Assembly: GCA_027924645.1 (NCBI GenBank)
Contig: BSBN01001017.1
Coordinates: 7,962,501-8,026,500, forward strand
Reading direction: 5' to 3'
DNA: 64,000 nucleotides
Source: Cunninghamia lanceolata
Lineage: Eukaryota > Streptophyta > Pinopsida > Cupressales > Cupressaceae
Part shown: piece after piece, positions 1 through 11,300 of the stretch
Layout: each line of letters begins with the position of its first letter
Position numbering within the stretch: position 1 is the stretch's first letter
The notes under the pieces: generated by a model
Seen by the model: only the letters and a program-made list of their open reading frames with translations
Told to the model about the DNA's origin: nothing
Database searches by the model: none
Position numbers and translations under genes: made by a program

Positions 1-359
1 AATTAGGATTATACAATTCCGGACCTCACCGGACCTTTCTGTGGTCCTCTGTCACCTCTGAACACTTGCTGGAACCGGTTCCACACCGACAGCCACAACT
101 CCTTCAGATCTTCATGCGGACCTCTGAAATCTTAACTGAAGCATCTCAAGACTCATATATACAAACCCTTTAATCCGCATCCTCCGGTTTACATCCTATA
201 CAATACATTTGCCTTCTTCTCATCACTGTTCTTCACTGTTCCTGACTGAGGCCAATTTTCTCAATATCCTCAGCACACTGCTCATCGAATCCCTCTTGTC
301 AATGCAATATGAGTATGCTGACATCAATGACAACACTGGTTCACCTCATACTTGCAACA
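1..359 (-). mobile_element. 3' LTR of copia element 1 (cut by window start)
   Basis: This matches 5825-6183 base for base without gaps, at roughly 14 differences in 359 by eye, nearly all C/T or G/A transitions. Read on the minus strand the LTR starts TGTTGCAAG at 359, directly after a purine-rich tract. The rest of this LTR lies left of the window, so the outer target duplication cannot be checked. Confidence 0.9.
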
Positions 360-600
360 ATCTCCCCCTTTGTCATTGATGGCAACATATGATGTGAAAA
401 ACCATCAAGACAAGAACTTCTCCTTTCTGTCACAGCTCCCCTTATCAGCAACATGTCTTCTCATCATTTACTGCTCCCCCTTTGATCATTAGCTACTTGT
501 TTTTCACATGTCTTCTCTCCCCCTTTGACATCAATGGCAAAGGGCTCATACTTGCAATTTTAACACGTCAGAATCATACCAGCTACTCCCCCTTAGTAGC
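360..600 (-). other. Polypurine tract with repeated PPT-like motifs, copia 1
   Basis: On the minus strand the tract AAAGGGGGAGA ends next to the 3' LTR and fits the plus-strand primer site. The same CTCCCC(C)TTT-like motif recurs on the plus strand near 435-444, 474-483, 517-527 and 585-595. This stretch is the 3' untranslated part of the element, between the pol stop and the LTR, and holds no gene. Confidence 0.7.
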
Positions 601-672
601 AGCTCCCCATCATCAATCCGGATCACAAGATATGACTGTGATATCCACCGGACTGATGCACATCAGTGCATC

Positions 673-2166
673 CTAGTTCATCACCGGAGGGGCCATGACC
701 CCTAACTTCTCCCCGAGATATTCAAAAGAGTCCTTGGGAAGAGGTTTAGTAAAGATATCTGCAATCTGATCCTTGGAGGGAACATACTCCAACCTAACTT
801 CTTCCTTGTTCACTTGTTCTCTCAAAAAGTGAAACTTGATAGATATGTGCTTAGTCTTAGAGTGCAATACCAGATTCTTGGAAATATTAATTGCACTTGA
901 ATTATCACAGAAAATTGTGATAGGCTCCTCATATTCAACTTTAATGTCTCTTAGCATCTGCTTCATCCATAAGATTTGAGTGCAACTACCTACTGCTGCA
1001 ATGTATTCTGCTTCAGTTGTAGACAGAGATATTGCATCTTGTTTCTTGCTTAGCCAAGAAACCAATCTCTTCCCCAAAAAGAATGCTCCACCACTGGTGC
1101 TCTTCCGGTCATCCACATCTCCTACCCAATCTGCATCTGTGTAAGCATGAAGAGAGAAATCCAGATCTCTAGGGTACCATAGACCATTCTCAGCTGTTCC
1201 TTTCAAGTATCTGAAAATTCTTTTGATTGCCATAACATGAGATTCTTTAGGATCAGCCTGGAATCTTGCTACAAGACCAATAGCTTGCATTATATTTGGT
1301 CTGGTCTGAGTGAGATACAACAATCCACCAATCATTGATCTATACTTTGTCTGATCTGCCTTTGGGGAGTCATCATCTTTGCTCAACTTACATCCGGTTG
1401 CCATGAGAGTGTTCATTGGCTTTGAATCTTCCATACCAAATTTCCTTAACAATTCTTTCACATATTTGTTCTGAGAAATGAAGATCCCTTTCTTTGTTTG
1501 AGTAATTTGCAGACCCAAGAAGAAATTCATTTCACCAAGCATAGACATTTCAAACTCACATTTCATCTGATTTTCAAAAGTTTTGCACATACTATCTCTT
1601 CCTCCAAAAATGATATCATCCACAAACACTTCAACAATCAAAATGTTTTCATGATTAATTTTGAAATATAAGTTACTGTTAGCAGTACCTTTGCTGAATC
1701 CAATCTGCACAAGATGCTTATCCAACCTTTCATACCATGCTCTTGGGGCTTGTTTTAATCCATACAATGCTTTCTTCAACTTGCAGACCATATCATCATT
1801 GTCAGACAATTGAAATCCATCCGGTTGTTCAATGTAAACTTCTTCTTCCAGATCACCATTTAGGAAGGCAGACTTGACGTCCATCTGATATACCTTGAAG
1901 TCTTTAAAGGCAGCAAATGCAAGAAATAATCTTACTGCTTTAATTCTTGCCACCGGAGCAAAGGTCCCTTCAAAATCAATTCCTTCTATTTGAGAGTAGC
2001 CTTTGCAGACCAATCTAGCTTTGTTTCTGATTACTTCACCAACTTCATTTAATTTGCTCCAGAAGACCCATTTGGTTCCAATCACATTCCTATCTCTAGG
2101 TCTAGGAACAAGATCCCAAGTATGATTTTTCTCAATTTGCATTAATTCATCTTTCATTGCTTTGGT
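673..2166 (-). pseudogene. Copia 1 reverse transcriptase and RNase H
   Basis: The last and longest open part (494 codons) of the copia 1 polyprotein. Visible RT hallmarks, in order: [11 protein letters not shown] near the start, [24 protein letters not shown], the [16 protein letters not shown] block and the catalytic loop [10 protein letters not shown]. The RNase H part shows [35 protein letters not shown] and [13 protein letters not shown], ending in DIFTKPLP. Such enzymes copy element RNA into DNA in cytoplasmic particles. The segment is internally intact; only a UAG at 2167-2169 separates it from the upstream part in the same frame. It is the best preserved RT of the window and could have been active recently. 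Confidence 0.95.
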
Positions 2167-2796
2167 CTAGTTTTCATCATTGCAGGCTTCATTTACTGTT
2201 TTAGGTTCAATCTTTGAAATCAGACAACATTCATCCTGATTTTGAGCAACATTCCTTCTAGTTTGCACACCTTTGCTTCTGTCACCTATGATCTGATCTT
2301 CAGAGTGGTTCAGTGTTACATACCTTGGAATTTTGGGAGTATCCTGCACTGCTGCTTCTTGATCAGGCTCATTCAAACCTATCTCTTCTTCCTGATTTAC
2401 CGGATCAGGCTGACTCTGACTTACCGGAGAGGATTGAGTTCCTTGAACCTGAACACCATCTTGGTCATCTTCATCAAACTCATAAAATCTTGAGGGCTTC
2501 TCAATTCCTTCATCAACTTTCACATTAGTGCTTTCTATCATCTTCCTCAGTCTCTTATTGTAACACCAGTATGCTTTGCTTTGAGTGGAGTAACCCAAGA
2601 AAATTCCTTCATCACTTCTAGCATCAAACTTTCCTAGATCTTCATCTCTTTCAATATAACACTTGCTACCAAATACTCTGAAATATTTTACAGTAGGAGT
2701 GATGCCAAACCAGAGTTCATAGGGGGTCTTATCGGTATTGTTTCTGATTTGAACTCGATTTAGAGTGTAGACTGCAATGCTGATAGCTTCTTTCTA
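2167..2796 (-). pseudogene. Copia 1 integrase C-terminal part and linker
   Basis: Same frame as the RT segment. From 2793 downwards it reads KEAISIAVYTLNRV, TPYELWFG, then FRVFGSKCYI and GIFLGYS, the usual C-terminal signature of copia integrase, followed by an acidic, Q/P-rich linker to RT. It is bounded by in-frame UAG codons at 2794-2796 (probably an old Trp, after MF) and 2167-2169. No frameshift is seen. The integrase would insert cDNA into the chromosome. Confidence 0.85.
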
Positions 2797-3198
2797 GAAC
2801 ATCTGAGGAACATTTACTTCCAACATCATTGTCCTGGTAGCTTCCTGGATGGTCCGGTTCTTTCTTTCAACTACTCCATTCTACTGTGGAGTCCTAGGAG
2901 CAGACAATTGTCTCCTTATACCCTGCTTCTCACAAAAGTCAATGAACTCACCAGATGTAAATTCACCACCTCTATCAGACCTTAGACACTTCAGTTTCAA
3001 TCTGGTTTGATTCTCTACCATAGCTTTGAAGATTTTGAACTTCTCAAATGCTTCTGATTTTTCTTTTAGGAAGGTAACCCACATCATCTGGGAATGGTCA
3101 TCAATTAACAACATGAAATATCTATCACCTTGCAGACTCTTGATTCTTGTCGGACCATAGAGATCAGTATGTACTAATTCCAACAATCTGGTAGAGGA
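2797..3198 (-). pseudogene. Copia 1 integrase catalytic core
   Basis: Reads LELVHTDLYGPTRI, then YFMLLIDDHSQMMWVTFLK, KCLRSDRGGEFTSGEF and SAPRTPQ*NGVVERKNRT. These carry the D, D and E of the retroviral-type integrase DDE core (HTDLYGP, RSDRGGEF, NGVVERKNR). A UAG at 2881-2883 falls in the normally invariant QQNG stretch, so it most simply replaces a Gln codon (CAG to TAG). A further UAG at 3199-3201 separates this part from the pre-integrase region. The reading frame is otherwise unbroken. Confidence 0.9.
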
Positions 3199-3228
3199 CT
3201 AATCTTTGCTTTTGAAAGAGACTCTGCT

Positions 3229-4179
3229 CTATTTACCTAGCTGACATTCTTTGCACAAACTATTTGTAGGTTTCATCAATTTTGGAAGATCTCTTACAGC
3301 CTGAGTATTGCTTATCTTGATGATGTTATCAAAATTTACATGACACATTCTTCTATGCCATAACCAACTCTGATCAACTTGAACAAACAGACAACTTTTA
3401 TTTGAACCAACCAGATGAAAGATATTACCTTTTGTCTGAGTACCGGATGCAATTTCAGTTCCGGAGCTTGTAAAGATTCTACATTTTCCATTCTTAAACT
3501 GGAGATCATAGCCTTTGTCTACTAACTGACCAACACTGAGAAGATTGTGCTTCAATCCTTCAACATATAGTACATTACCTGTTTTGCTCTTTCCATCAAA
3601 GGAAATAGTTCCCCTACCTCTGATTCTGCCAGCAGAATTGTCACCAAACTTTACCATTCCTCCTTCATACCTTTCCAAATTCAAGAACTTATCCTTGTCA
3701 CCAGTCATATGGTGAGAACATCCACTCTCAATAACCCAATCATCCTTTTCTTCCACTTGAGCAGCCAAAGCTTTTTCCACAACCTTGTGATTGACAAATT
3801 CAGAGAGTATTGAATCTTCTTCCTTGATAGCAATAAACACCCATTCATTTCTGGATTTGCTTCCTAGTTCTGATTCATCATCTGTTACTCCTTCATTGTC
3901 ATCTTCTTCATGAACATAATAGCAGTTCTTTTGAAACCTTTGTCTATTAGTATTAGACCTTGCAGATCTTTCTAGACATCTTGAAGCAAAATGACCAATC
4001 TTATTGTAGTTGAAGCACTTAAAGGGTAGTTTTCCTTCATACTTACCGGATCCTCTTGGTAGTCTTTTTGCAATGAGGGCTTCAAGTTGAGCTATTTCTG
4101 CTTCTTCTTCTTCCATGTCTCTTCTTGCTTGATCATACCGTGACATCTTCCTTGAAGAGTTGTCTCCCGGATCAAATCT
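3229..4179 (-). pseudogene. Copia 1 gag zinc knuckle, protease, pre-integrase region
   Basis: Order of motifs: CFNYNKIGHFASRC, a CCHC-like nucleic-acid-binding knuckle with one Cys replaced by Tyr; the protease region WVIESGCSHHMTGDKDKF, where copia proteases usually have DSGAS or DSGCS, so Asp is Glu here; then LKHNLLSVGQL; then the GAG_pre-integrase motif LWHRRMCHVNF and the zinc-binding CKECQLGK. It ends at UAG 3229-3231 and is preceded by UAG 4180-4182. The altered zinc knuckle and protease Asp suggest loss of function beyond the stops. Confidence 0.9.
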
Positions 4180-4848
4180 CTATTTGCCTTTCACATAGGC
4201 ACTGGCTTTGAAAGCAGATTCAGTCTTGGGAGGATCATCTCCAAACTCGGTCATTTCAAATGCAGCTAGCTTGCTAGCCAATTGTTCTCTTGTGACAGTT
4301 GTGTGGGCTTTGAATTCATCAATTGCAGCAACCTTGATTTTGTAGGCAGCAGGAAGGGATCTGAGAATTTTGCAAACAATCTCATTTTCATCCAGAGTTC
4401 CACCAGCATTTCTAATTCCACACACTAGTTCATTCACTCTTGGCATAAAAGTAGTGATGTTTTCATCATCTCTCATCTTCAATCTTTCAAATTTCCCTTT
4501 CAGACTTTGTAACCTTGCACTCTTGACAAACTCATCTCCTTCATACAGAAGTTCTAGTTTAGTCAGGATCTCATATGCAGTTGGTAGGTCAATAACATTT
4601 GAGAGATCTGAGTCATTCAATGCGCTTAGAAGAGCTTCCTTGGTCCGCAGATTGTTTTCAGCATCTGTGATTTCATTCAGAGTTGTCAGACCACCTTGTG
4701 GAGGTACATATGGTTTTGAAACCATGGCTAAGTATGCTTTTCCCATACATTCCAAGTGACATTTCATGCGACCCTTCCAGAGAGTGAAATTGGTTCCATC
4801 GAACTTTGGACTATCCTTTTTGTATGATGACATCCTGGATCTCCTCAA
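4180..4848 (-). pseudogene. Copia 1 gag N-terminal domain
   Basis: 222 codons beginning MRRSRMSSYKKDSPKFDGTN. FDGTNFTLWKGRMKCHL is the classic start of copia gag (UBN2/DUF4219-type), and MRDDENITTFMPRVNELV fits the gag core. Gag forms the virus-like particle. The frame is identical to the four pol segments downstream, so the whole of 673-4848 is a single 1392-codon frame with six UAG codons. The start lies about 30 bp downstream of the PBS, the normal place for gag. Confidence 0.9.
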
Positions 4849-4875
4849 GTGGTTAAGCTCCTTTCAGAGGAACTT

Positions 4876-4888
4876 GGCTCTGATACCA
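4876..4888 (-). other. Primer-binding site, copia 1 (initiator tRNA-Met)
   Basis: On the minus strand TGGTATCAGAGCC, the usual copia PBS complementary to the 3' end of plant initiator tRNA-Met, lies two bases after the 5' LTR end. Confidence 0.92.
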
Positions 4889-4890
4889 AT

Positions 4891-6183
4891 TGTTGGATCT
4901 AGGGCATACAACTGAGAGGGGGGGTGAATCAGTTATATACAAACTTACTTTCTATTTCAAACACTTGATTCGTCTTATTAGTTAACAGCATATCAATTAA
5001 TCATCCATGAAAATAAAATGCACAAACACAAGAGCAGATAAACATCAACACAATGAACACCAAGATTTTGACGTGGAAAACCCAGTTAAGGGAAAAACCA
5101 CGGGGTGATTAACCCAAGGATTATTCTCTGTTAAAAGAATAAGAAAAAGAATGGCACTTGCCAATTAGGGCTCACTGCCCGAGCACACTACTCACAAAGA
5201 GGCCCACTGCCTACAAGGAGACACACTGTCTACAAAGTGATAAGAATCATGGTCTTGAACTGGAGAATGACATCTTTACCATGTCCGGATCAGTTCCATT
5301 TAAGCCCAAAAACCTCTACTCTGCCTTCCGCACTTCTCTTCACTACACCACTCTCATCTACACAATCCACACTACAAAATGAACTCACAAACCTTTATTT
5401 ATACAAGACATCAACTTAGGAACAATCATCTAAGTTGGCAATCAACCATAAGAATATCCGCAAGATGAATAACACATCCGGTCAGCCACCACAAGAACAT
5501 TCGCAGGATGAACAACTCATCCGGTCGGCTAAACAGAGCAAGAACTTCATCCAGAAGATTATCTTTAATTCCGGGCTCTACCATCAATGCGGACCAACAA
5601 CACAACCTAAACATGATCCATGGACATTTCCAAGCCTGCCTAAATTACCAGGTACATTTGCACTTCCTCTACTTACTGGAATCTCTTCTCTTCCTTATCC
5701 AAAACTTCAAGAACACAGTTTGTCGCCACTGTCACAATGCAAAAGGTACTTCCGGACCTCCAAATCATACACAACTTGAGATGACACATCACAAGGACAT
5801 CCCAAACACTCCTTCTAATCTATAGATTAGGATTATACAATTGTGGACCTCACCAGACCTTTCTGTGATCCTCTGTCACCTCTGAACACTTGCTGGAATC
5901 GGTTCCACACCGACAGCCACAACTCCTTCAGATCTTCATGCAAACCTCTGAAATCTTAACTGAAGCATCTCAAGACTCATATATACAAACCCTTTAATCC
6001 GCATCCTCCGGTTTGCATCCTATACAATACATTTGCCTTCTTCTCATCACTGTTCTTCACTATTCCTGACTGAGGCTAATTTTCTCAATATCCTCAGCAC
6101 ACTGCTCATCGAATCCCTCTTGTCAATGCAATATGAGTATGTTGACATCAATGACAACACTAGTTCACCTCATACTTTCAACA
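4891..6183 (-). mobile_element. 5' LTR of copia element 1 (1293 bp)
   Basis: Complete LTR, TG...CA on the minus strand (plus strand TGTTGG at 4891 to CAACA at 6183). The PBS adjoins its inner end, fixing orientation and boundary. A TATA box, TATAAATA on the minus strand, lies at 5396-5403. The outer 359 bp pair with 1-359. The base just outside begins ACATT (6184-6188), a candidate target duplication whose partner is outside the window. Confidence 0.93.
5396..5403 (-). promoter_or_regulatory. TATA box in copia 1 5' LTR
   Basis: Minus-strand TATAAATA inside the 5' LTR, in the correct orientation for transcription towards gag. Assigned from sequence and position only. Confidence 0.5.
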
Positions 6184-7988
6184 ACATTTACCCCCACTTT
6201 AATGTATTTATGAATATAAGGCCTATACATGCATCAAAGTAAGGTCACAAACATAGCAAACACACCAAGCACGAAGAGGACACACCAATCACATAGAAAA
6301 TAGTAATAGGCACGCAAAATAGGGAGAAGACAGTTACAATCATGTAGAACACGGAGCAAATAGTTAATGCACAGAACACACATTAATGCATGGTAGACAT
6401 AAATGATATCTTTTCTTTTCTTTTTCTCATATATATGAAATGCAAATGCAAGTACTGGAAAGTAAACAAATCTCCCATAATACATGATGCACCACTTAAG
6501 GGCGCAGGTCTCTGTATATGGGGTAACACATAGAGAAGAGATGTAGAACCTCCCAAAATGCATGAAGCACTCGCCAATAGTGCCAATCATTGCATATGGG
6601 GAAACAAACACACCATACAAAACAAGCACGCCAAAACACACACACTTGAAGACACGGAGAAAACACAGCAGACAAGCGATGGTGTGTTCCCTATTTCTAG
6701 GCTCATCACCATCTCAGGCACATTACAGGAACACACCGATGATTGGGCTTTGCCACAACAATCACCAAAGACATGCTTAAGAGTTGAGTTAGTCACAGAA
6801 CTGCTCCCTGCCTCCGCAGAGGACTTTTGAAAATGACAGAATGATGCAATCTACTCTAAGAAATACACCATCCCTACCTCCACAGAGGGCTTAGGAAAAA
6901 GGATATGCTCAATATCTCTCCACCATAGAGGGCTTACATGATTAATTGATTGATTGCAAACAAACTCAAGATGCACGATGCACTACTCAAGAGAGCATGT
7001 CACTGCATCTGAGGTCAAACACATTGCTAACATCTATAATAGACAACTTACCTTATAGATTCCCCCACCTTAAGGTGGTTGATATCAGTTATCAATATCA
7101 AGTACGTTAAGGTAGGAAGAAAACACACAAGGGAACACCAACCTTCGCAAAGTCCATGCCCCTCGGAGGTGACATGTACTTTACAATTGCAAAATGTTCC
7201 CACAAACACATCCCTGCAAGAAGCATATTAGTGTCTACGAAATCATGATAAACAACAACATCGATGTATATGATTAACCACACAAAGAGCCAAGGTTATA
7301 CAATGAATTCAGAGTTCATGGATAACCATGGGCTATATCACAAAGTTCTTTGAATCGAGTACTACCAAGGCTAGATTCAAAGACAAACAAAGGTTCATAG
7401 AGAAGCAGTATTGTTAAGGTTTGTAAATGCGATAGAAACATCATAAAATTCACTACGCAAAAAACACAAGTGCTTCCACTAGCCAAGCATCGGATAAGAT
7501 ATACAACCCCATCGTCATATTAGGAACTATAGTCCATTTTTTGATTACTCTTGAAAGGGACACTAGGTCTGCATCAGTATAAATGTTTGTCGTCATCCGG
7601 CCACTAGATAGAAACACTAGAGGAAGGAAAATAATAAATAAGAGAGGAGAAACAAGTGTCTTAGGGACAGTCACGTAGGAGGGTGCCACCAAGTCACCAA
7701 CCACGATGCTATGTCCATAAGACACAACACACAACAATGAAATCAGATAGAGAGGCAATATAGAAGAATGATGATACAAATAGAAGAAGGTCACAATAGA
7801 GGTGGTCTTCTGGTATCCTGAACCTTACGGGAGAATCTGAGGTCATCCTAGGAGGCCTAAACAACACATAACACATCATGGGGGAAGCACATCACAAGAG
7901 AGATAAAGGGGTTAGAGATATTTACCTATAGGGTCTTCATATTATATGTTGGAGCTCTCGAATCTCTTTAAGAGCTAATCAATCATGT
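6184..7988. other. Non-coding stretch, probably inner part of the minus-strand gypsy element
   Basis: No recognisable gene. Small ORFs here (for example 7453-7794, minus) have no family motif. A motif like CTCCACAGAGGGCTTA recurs loosely near 6806, 6872 and 6916. The stretch follows the gag remnant on the minus strand, so it is probably a degenerate or replaced downstream part of that element. Confidence 0.4.
7065..7078. repeat. Perfect 14-bp palindrome
   Basis: CCACCTTAAGGTGG is its own reverse complement. It is followed at once by an interrupted inverted repeat TTGATA...TATCAA (about 7080-7100). Function unknown; it may be chance. Confidence 0.6.
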
Positions 7989-8656
7989 TTAATGAAAAAT
8001 TTGAGTGGTTCTTATGAAAGTCTTGTTTGTTATCATATGATGCTTGTTCATTAAATCCTTGTTTGAATGAAACTTTTTGTTGCTTGTGAGGGGGAGAATC
8101 ACTATTATTTCCATTTGTTGATTGTCGTCTTGCTCTTTTCTGATTTTTAGTGAGTTTTCATTGTGAATCTTTCTAGAATAATAGCAGGATTCATCTTGTA
8201 CCATCTTGCTTGTCTGTATCGGTTGTTGTTCTTTCTTTTCAAAGGTATTTTGATTATCTCCTGATCCATATAAGGATAACAAAGGAGGAACCTCAGCGTA
8301 AATTCCATTTCTTCATGGATGAGGTGGGTTATCCACTTGTTTCTTATTCACTTTGATCATTCCCAGGATACTATCATAGTCCAAGTAATCATCCTCATCT
8401 ACTTCCACTAGATCTTATTCCACCATATTATTTTCGGTATGCTTAGGAAAAGGATTAGTGAAGATTTGTAAATTCTGATTTGGTGGAGAAACTGACTTAT
8501 TTCCATTATCATTCACACCTAATACCTAGATGACATTTGAATCAATAAGGTCTTGTATCTCATGTTTAAGACACATACATCGTTCAATGTCATGTCCTTG
8601 TGTTCGATGATAATGACAAAAGGCAGTAGCATCAAAGTAAAGGTCCTTGTTTATTA
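7989..8656 (-). pseudogene. C-terminal gag of Tat-like Ty3/gypsy element, split off by copia 2
   Basis: Read leftwards from the copia 2 LTR, the minus strand gives DLYFDATAFCHYHRTQGHD, then IERCMCLKHEIQDLIDSNVI. The CHYHRTQGHDIERC knuckle is typical of the gag C-terminus in the Tat lineage of plant Ty3/gypsy. The frame runs on with stops (UAG after VI, then UAA and UGA) into an acidic, hydrophilic tail ending at 7989. The matching N-terminal part lies on the far side of copia 2 (14971-16677), so this is one gag gene interrupted by an insertion. No protease or RT follows on the left. Confidence 0.8.
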
Positions 8657-9711
8657 TGTTGGGAATTAAGGTGTCTCAGCCTTGTAAATTCCTTGTATTT
8701 ATTATTGTAATATAATTTATTTACTTAGCCTATGTTGTAATTTTGTTGCACATCTTGTTTTGTCATCTAGTGTGAAGTGGCACGGTGAGTTGTTACTCCA
8801 CTTGTAAGGTGACTAGGATGGTCAACTCACTCCATGTGGAGATAGGAATTCCTTTTGTGTGGTAGAGGTTTTCTGCCATGTGTCAGCATCTTGACTAGTG
8901 TGTAAGTGAATCTTGACCGAAATAGTTATGACAGATTCCTATGACAGAATCTATGACATGTAAGAGTCAGAAATAGAAGGTTGTAAGACAGGTGAAAACA
9001 TGTGTCATGAAGCATCTTTGAAAAGGGCATATTTGGGTGCCCCAAGGTGGACTATGATATCTTGTAAGAGAATATGCTATTTATAGAATGTGTATGATAG
9101 ATTCTCTTACAGCTGTAAGTTATAACTGCTATGACAGATTCTATGACAGTCGTAAGAGTCGTAAGAGCATCTGTCATAGCCCATTTTGGAAATAGGTGAC
9201 CCCTTTGGGATGGGAGCTATGGACAAGTGTTAAGCACATTCTACAATGTTGACCAAGTGTCCTTAGACATGGGTTTTGGGCCATGAGGCCAAGTTGGACG
9301 CCCATTCCAAGAAAGGTCCAATATTGCCTTGTATTTTCTATATAAACAAGTGCTTGGAGGAGTTGAGGTATCACAGGTTTTACAAGTACTATTATGCTGC
9401 TAGATTGACTCCAAATATGAGTGTCGAAGACCATTGAAGCTTGCATTGCAAGTGTATTTTAAACATATTTTAGATTTGTTAATACATTGTGCATGTTTCT
9501 GAGTGTGGGGTTTTTCACCCGATAAGGGTTTTCCCCACCGTAAATCTTTATCTATCTTCTTCTGTCTTCTTTTTGGTTCATGTGTATTGCTGCAATATCT
9601 CATTTATGTATTTCATATTGCTATAGTTGTAAGGATTAATTTGAATTTGCATAGTCCTCTCCTCATTAGATTAGTGTAGGAAGCGATTTCCGCACACCTA
9701 GCTTCCTTTTA
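8657..9711 (+). mobile_element. 5' LTR of copia element 2 (1055 bp)
   Basis: Starts TGTTGGGAATTAAGG and ends before the PBS. It matches 13923-14970 along its length, with about 7 differences in the first 150 bases by eye. A TATA box CTATATAAAC lies at 9338-9347. The final CA has decayed to TA. Flanks are tttat (8650-8654) and tttag (14971-14975), possibly a degraded target duplication, although an exact boundary is uncertain by two bases. Confidence 0.92.
9338..9347 (+). promoter_or_regulatory. TATA box in copia 2 5' LTR
   Basis: CTATATAAAC about 370 bp before the LTR end, with the same motif in the 3' LTR near 14599. Confidence 0.5.
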
Positions 9712-9713
9712 GT

Positions 9714-9725
9714 TGGTATGAGAGC
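9714..9725 (+). other. Primer-binding site, copia 2
   Basis: TGGTATGAGAGC differs by one base (C to G) from the initiator tRNA-Met PBS TGGTATCAGAGC, and lies two bases after the LTR. Confidence 0.8.
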
Positions 9726-9828
9726 TTGATCACCTTTGGTCCTAGTTGTTGGGTAGGGGTTTTTTGAGCTGATCTTAAGTTGAGTGGGAGTCTATGCAGA
9801 TTATTTTGAATCTTATTGCAGCAGAGAG

Positions 9829-10938
9829 ATGGCAAGCACATCTGGAAGGATAGAGGTGGAAAAGTTCAATGGCACTAATTTCAAGCTGTGGAAGCTCAAG
9901 ATGGAAGACATGCTTGTAGACTGAGACCTATGGGAAACTGTATTTGGTGTAAAACCAACCGCAATGTCACAAGATAATTGGGATCTAAAGGATTGGAAGG
10001 CTAAGGGTCTCATAAGACTTAGTTTAGATGATTATGTCCTGTTAAATGTCCATGAGGAGAAGAGAACAAAAGACCTTTGGAAGAAGTTGGGTGATGTTTA
10101 TCAGGTCAAATACCTAGTGAACAAACTTTTCCTGAGAAAGAAGTTGTATTCTCTTTGAATGGAGGACAGAGGATCCGCTGCTGAGCATATGAATGCTTTT
10201 AACATGCTCGTTGCACAATTGACATCCATTGGTGTGAAGATGGAGGAGGAGGATCGTTGCATGACCTTGCTTTGTTCTTTGCCAGACTTGTGGCATCATC
10301 TTGTTATGGCTATTGGAAGCACCACATCCACATTCAAAATCAATGAAGTGGTTTCTTCACTGTTGTCTAAAGAGATGCAGAGAAAGTCTTCTAAGGCAGC
10401 TAAAGAGGCTCTTGCAGTTTGTGGAAGACCCAAGGAGAAAGGGAAAAAGAAGGACAAGAAAGCTGAGAATGGCCTATGCAAATCCCATGGGAGATCCAAA
10501 TCTCCTAGAAAGTCCAAGGCTCTTTGTTGGAACTGTGGGAAAACTGGGCATTTCCGAAAGGAATGCAAGGAGGAGGAGAAGAAGACGAAGAAAGCTCTTG
10601 ATTCAGATTCTAACAAGTCACAAGAAGATGGTGATGCTTTCATTGCAGCCCTAGCAACCCATACATCTGATGATGTGTGGCTAATTGACTCTGGTGCATC
10701 ATTCCACATGACCTCACATCAAGACTGGTTTACCAAGTATGAGGAGTTCGATGGTGGAAAGGTGTATCTAGGTGATGACTGTCATCTAAAGATTGTTGGT
10801 CATGGAAGAATCTCTATCTGATTCTCTGATGGATGAGTGAAGGAGATCTCTGGGGTTATGCACATCCCAAGCTTAGCACGAAACCTAATTTTTGTAAGTA
10901 TGTTGAATGATACAGGTGTGTAGGTTGTCTTTTCAAAA
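9829..10938 (+). pseudogene. Copia 2 gag and protease
   Basis: From ATG at 9829: MASTSGRIEVEKFNGTNF and LWKLKMEDMLVD (copia gag start), LWHHLVMAIGSTTSTFKINE, a lysine-rich stretch, the zinc knuckle CWNCGKTGHFRKEC (near 10530), then the protease VWLIDSGASFHMTSHQDWF with its DSGAS active site and LGDDCHLKIVGHGRI. In-frame UGA stops occur in gag (after MLVD), at the end of LYSL (about 10156), and twice after RISI; a UAG follows DTGV. Several fit CGA-to-TGA changes. A frameshift near 10935 passes the frame to the next segment. Confidence 0.92.
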
Positions 10939-11300
10939 GATGTAAGATGACTAGAGGAGCTATGGTGCTTTTTAAGGGTACTAGAAGAGGTACTCTATTT
11001 CAGTTGGAGGCATGCATTGTACAATGCAATAGTTCTTCTAACTCAAAGAAGAGGGCAGTAGTCACTTCATCCCCACCATCTGAATCAGCAGTGAAGAAAT
11101 CTATTGTTTCTACTTCTAATGATTGTAATTGTGCATTGGAAGTTAAACTTCCTGCTGAAAAGATAATGTTATGGCATAAGAGATTTGGCCACATTGGTGA
11201 GAAGGGTCTGCGTATCCTAAAAAATAAGAACTTTGTTGAGGGGTTAGATGATTGTAATCTTGAGTTTGACTTTTGTGAACATTGCATTTATGGAAAATAA
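10939..11300 (+). pseudogene. Copia 2 pre-integrase domain
   Basis: CKMTRGAMVLFKGTRRGTL, then MLWHKRFGHIGEKGLRIL (the LWHxRxGH zinc-binding motif) and CEHCIYGK, the HHCC finger at the integrase N-terminus. Ends at UAA 11298-11300, where a Gln codon is usual. All following copia 2 segments stay in this frame to 13874. Confidence 0.88.

Noticed and set aside
7453..7794. 113-codon minus-strand hydrophobic ORF
   Set aside because: Composition looks like random AT-rich DNA; no family motif, no conserved neighbour in frame.
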